Assembly (NCBI GenBank): GCA_965240325.2
Contig: OZ251228.1
Span: forward strand, 1,798,001 to 1,862,000
From: Rebecca billardiae RCC1528
Lineage: Eukaryota; Haptophyta
Length of the DNA: 64,000 bases
Direction of reading: 5' to 3'
A program made the position numbers and the translations under genes. The notes beneath the pieces are model-generated. The model did not search any database and was not told where the DNA came from. It was given only the letters and a program-made list of their open reading frames with translations. Shown piece by piece: positions 63,474 through 64,000 of the stretch (positions within the stretch are counted from its first letter, which is position 1; every line of letters starts with the position of its first letter).

Positions 63474-64000
63474 ATGCAAGACGAGCGAGAAGACGAGCCC
63501 GTCTCGCCGGAGAGCCGTCCCCTGAAGCGCCTCCGCCGAGGCGCCGACGTCGGCCCGCCTGAGGACGTGCACACGGTTGAAGCCGCGCATAGCCGCCAGG
63601 AGCGCGTCTTTGCACGACGGCGCGATTCGGAGTCAGCGCGCGCGCTTGCTCTGCTTCGGGCTCAGCGTGAGGCTGGAGGCTCACAGCTGGCGGCCGCCCC
63701 TGCGCACGGGTCTGGTGACGATGAGCCAAGCGACGAGGAGCTGCCAGACGAGGATACTCTTCTGTCGTGTGCAGGCGGCACACCTACACGTCCGCGGCCC
63801 CTGAGTGGCGCTGGTGCTGCATTCACAACTCCAGACGACGGCGCGCGCGCGGCATCTCGCCGCCCGCCGCGCGCAGATGCCGCCCTGGACGAGGACGAGG
63901 TCGGCACGTTTGAGGAAGATGAAGTGTTCGTCCCTGACGCTCGCGAGCGCGAGGATGCGCTGCGCCGCTGGGCTCGCCACCCGTTTGCACACAACGCAGT
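63474..64000 (+). CDS. Partial acidic protein, runs off window (5' end only)
   Basis: An open frame of 175 codons starts at the ATG at 63474 and reaches the end of the window without a stop. The visible part is acidic and charged, with a probable nuclear localisation stretch P-L-K-R-L-R-R (about 18-24). It has repeated Asp/Glu clusters (G-D-D-E-P-S-D-E-E-L-P-D-E-D and D-E-D-E-V-G-T-F-E-E-D-E) and ends D-A-L-R-R-W-A-R-H-P-F. No domain is visible. The N-terminal composition suits a nuclear or chromatin-related protein or the N-terminus of a mobile-element protein. Its start is close after the decayed region, so the two may belong to one former element. Confidence 0.5.
   Translation, partial: MQDEREDEPVSPESRPLKRLRRGADVGPPEDVHTVEAAHSRQERVFARRRDSESARALALLRAQREAGGSQLAAAPAHGSGDDEPSDEELPDEDTLLSCAGGTPTRPRPLSGAGAAFTTPDDGARAASRRPPRADAALDEDEVGTFEEDEVFVPDAREREDALRRWARHPFAHNA

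Overview
The window is nuclear DNA from a GC-rich eukaryote, most likely a unicellular alga with a red-lineage secondary plastid. A haptophyte such as a pavlovophyte or coccolithophore relative is my best guess. The evidence is spliceosomal introns in at least seven genes, condensin SMC4, an F-box/RCC1 protein, a synaptojanin-type lipid phosphatase, Golgi-type glycosyltransferases, and an S1-domain protein with a signal peptide ending in an AAAF-like plastid-targeting motif. Bacterial-style operons and ribosome binding sites are absent. The species assignment is inference.

Layout. 1-989 is intergenic with a microsatellite. 989-4582 holds an ARM-repeat membrane protein (-), a PC-esterase/SGNH protein (-) and a divergent membrane protein (+). 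4.6-7.9 kb is gene-poor and carries a ~2-kb inverted-repeat structure. 7.9-17.2 kb holds a signal-peptide protein (-), an ORAI-like channel homologue (-) and a SAC1 plus 5-phosphatase synaptojanin-like gene (+). 17.39-26.25 kb is a tandem array of a 2683-bp unit (three full copies and an 812-bp partial), built from an 812-bp segment with terminal inverted repeats and a 1871-bp spacer. 26.3-29.2 kb is a Y-family DNA polymerase with a PIP box. 29.6-36.0 kb holds a small protein, a His/Cys-rich repeat membrane protein, an EamA transporter and a TIM-barrel isomerase-like protein. 37.0-46.6 kb holds SMC4, an RHG-type phosphatase, an F-box/RCC1 protein and a PRISE-type reductase. 46.7-47.5 kb is a microsatellite cluster. 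48.3-58.3 kb holds a glycosyltransferase-like gene, a GT47 exostosin-like gene and a GNAT-domain giant. 58.5-60.2 kb is the plastid S1 protein. 60.2-64 kb holds dispersed repeats, a decayed coding region and the 5' end of an acidic ORF that runs off the window.

The genes are mostly unrelated housekeeping or secretory functions. Recurrent patterns tie the region together: tight divergent gene pairs (183, 164, 188 and 367 bp apart), AT-rich or microsatellite islands downstream of genes, intron donors dominated by GTGCG, an excess of introns whose length is a multiple of three, and short dispersed repeats. Exon boundaries were deduced by hand from reading frame, GT-AG sites and family conservation. 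RNA data would be needed to confirm them.
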